This document shows, one piece after another, positions 63,839 to 64,000 of a DNA stretch of 64,000 nt (positions are counted from its first letter, which is position 1; each line of letters begins with the position of its first letter). The notes below the pieces were generated by a model. That model was not told where the DNA came from. It saw nothing but the letters and a program-made list of their open reading frames with translations, and ran no database searches. The stretch comes from Dryas octopetala (lineage: Eukaryota; Streptophyta; Magnoliopsida; Rosales; Rosaceae): the NCBI GenBank assembly GCA_963921425.1, contig OY992838.1:10664001-10728000 (forward strand), given 5' to 3'. The position numbers and the translations under genes were made by a program.

Positions 63839-64000
63839 TAATCAAAGCACAAAGTTTGTGAGACCAAACCCACTTGCTAGAGTTTAGTGCATGCTTTCAG
63901 TCTCTTTTAGTGTATATATTTACAACTTCAATCCCTTTGTTTCAAGCCAGAAAATATTTTGGGTACATCTTTCTATCTATCATAGTAAGCATGACACCAA

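Larger units (their letters stand above)
59955..64000. repeat. Segmental duplication, copy 2, running off the right edge
   Basis: 59955-60102 and 62420-64000 together repeat 54535-55583. Two insertions, at 60106-62416 and 62990-63659, make this copy longer. The (TAA)n run at 63795-63836 has about 14 units against about 10 in copy 1. At the window end the sequence is still about 560 bases short of the position where copy 1 reaches its methyltransferase ATG. Confidence 0.9.

Overview
The window is plant nuclear DNA. It is AT-rich and gene-sparse, with multi-exon genes that have GT-AG introns, several families of plant MITEs and many microsatellites. The gene products (type III ACC synthases, plant 12-Cys phospholipase A2, myo-inositol oxygenase, IST1-like ESCRT proteins, CCoAOMT-like methyltransferases) are those of a eudicot. 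Their overall look suggests a woody Rosaceae species, but I infer this from family resemblance and have not tested it.

Layout. 1-2016: the 5' part of a prolidase gene on the minus strand, running off the left edge. 2.5-26 kb: a tandem segmental duplication. Unit A (about 2.5-10.15 kb) and unit B (about 12.4-24.1 kb) each carry a complete three-exon type III ACC synthase with its promoter and 3'UTR. A truncated third unit (about 25.1-25.9 kb) has no ACS gene. A head-to-tail dimer of a hAT-type element, each monomer carrying a Harbinger-type MITE, sits at the A/B junction with an 8-bp target-site duplication. Unit B holds a 1.2-kb Mutator-like element and ends in a 610-bp perfect-register tandem duplication. 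26-29 kb: no gene seen. 30.0-31.5 kb: mitochondrial ATP synthase subunit g. 33.5-35.2 kb: secretory phospholipase A2 ending in KDEL. 36.4-40.1 kb and 49.6-54.6 kb: two IST1-like paralogues flanking a minus-strand myo-inositol oxygenase gene (40.5-42.3 kb). The first paralogue has a 1-bp deletion in its start exon and a much shorter last exon. 56.1-59.6 kb: two tandem CCoAOMT-like methyltransferase genes. 59.95-64 kb: a second copy of the IST1-B 3' tail and the following intergenic DNA, into which two transposon insertions have gone. One of these is a Harbinger-type element carrying an inverted copy of itself.

How the parts relate. The genes do not form a pathway. They are housekeeping or metabolic neighbours: ethylene precursor synthesis, ATP synthesis, lipid hydrolysis, inositol catabolism, endosomal sorting and phenylpropanoid-type O-methylation. 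The common theme is local duplication: ACS twice, IST1-like twice plus a tail fragment, and the methyltransferase twice. The right-hand repeat predicts a third methyltransferase copy just past the window. I found no convincing sign of an entirely new biological system. The strongest unusual structures are the self-nested palindromic transposon, the hAT dimer, the paired empty and filled insertion sites, and the frameshifted IST1-like start exon.
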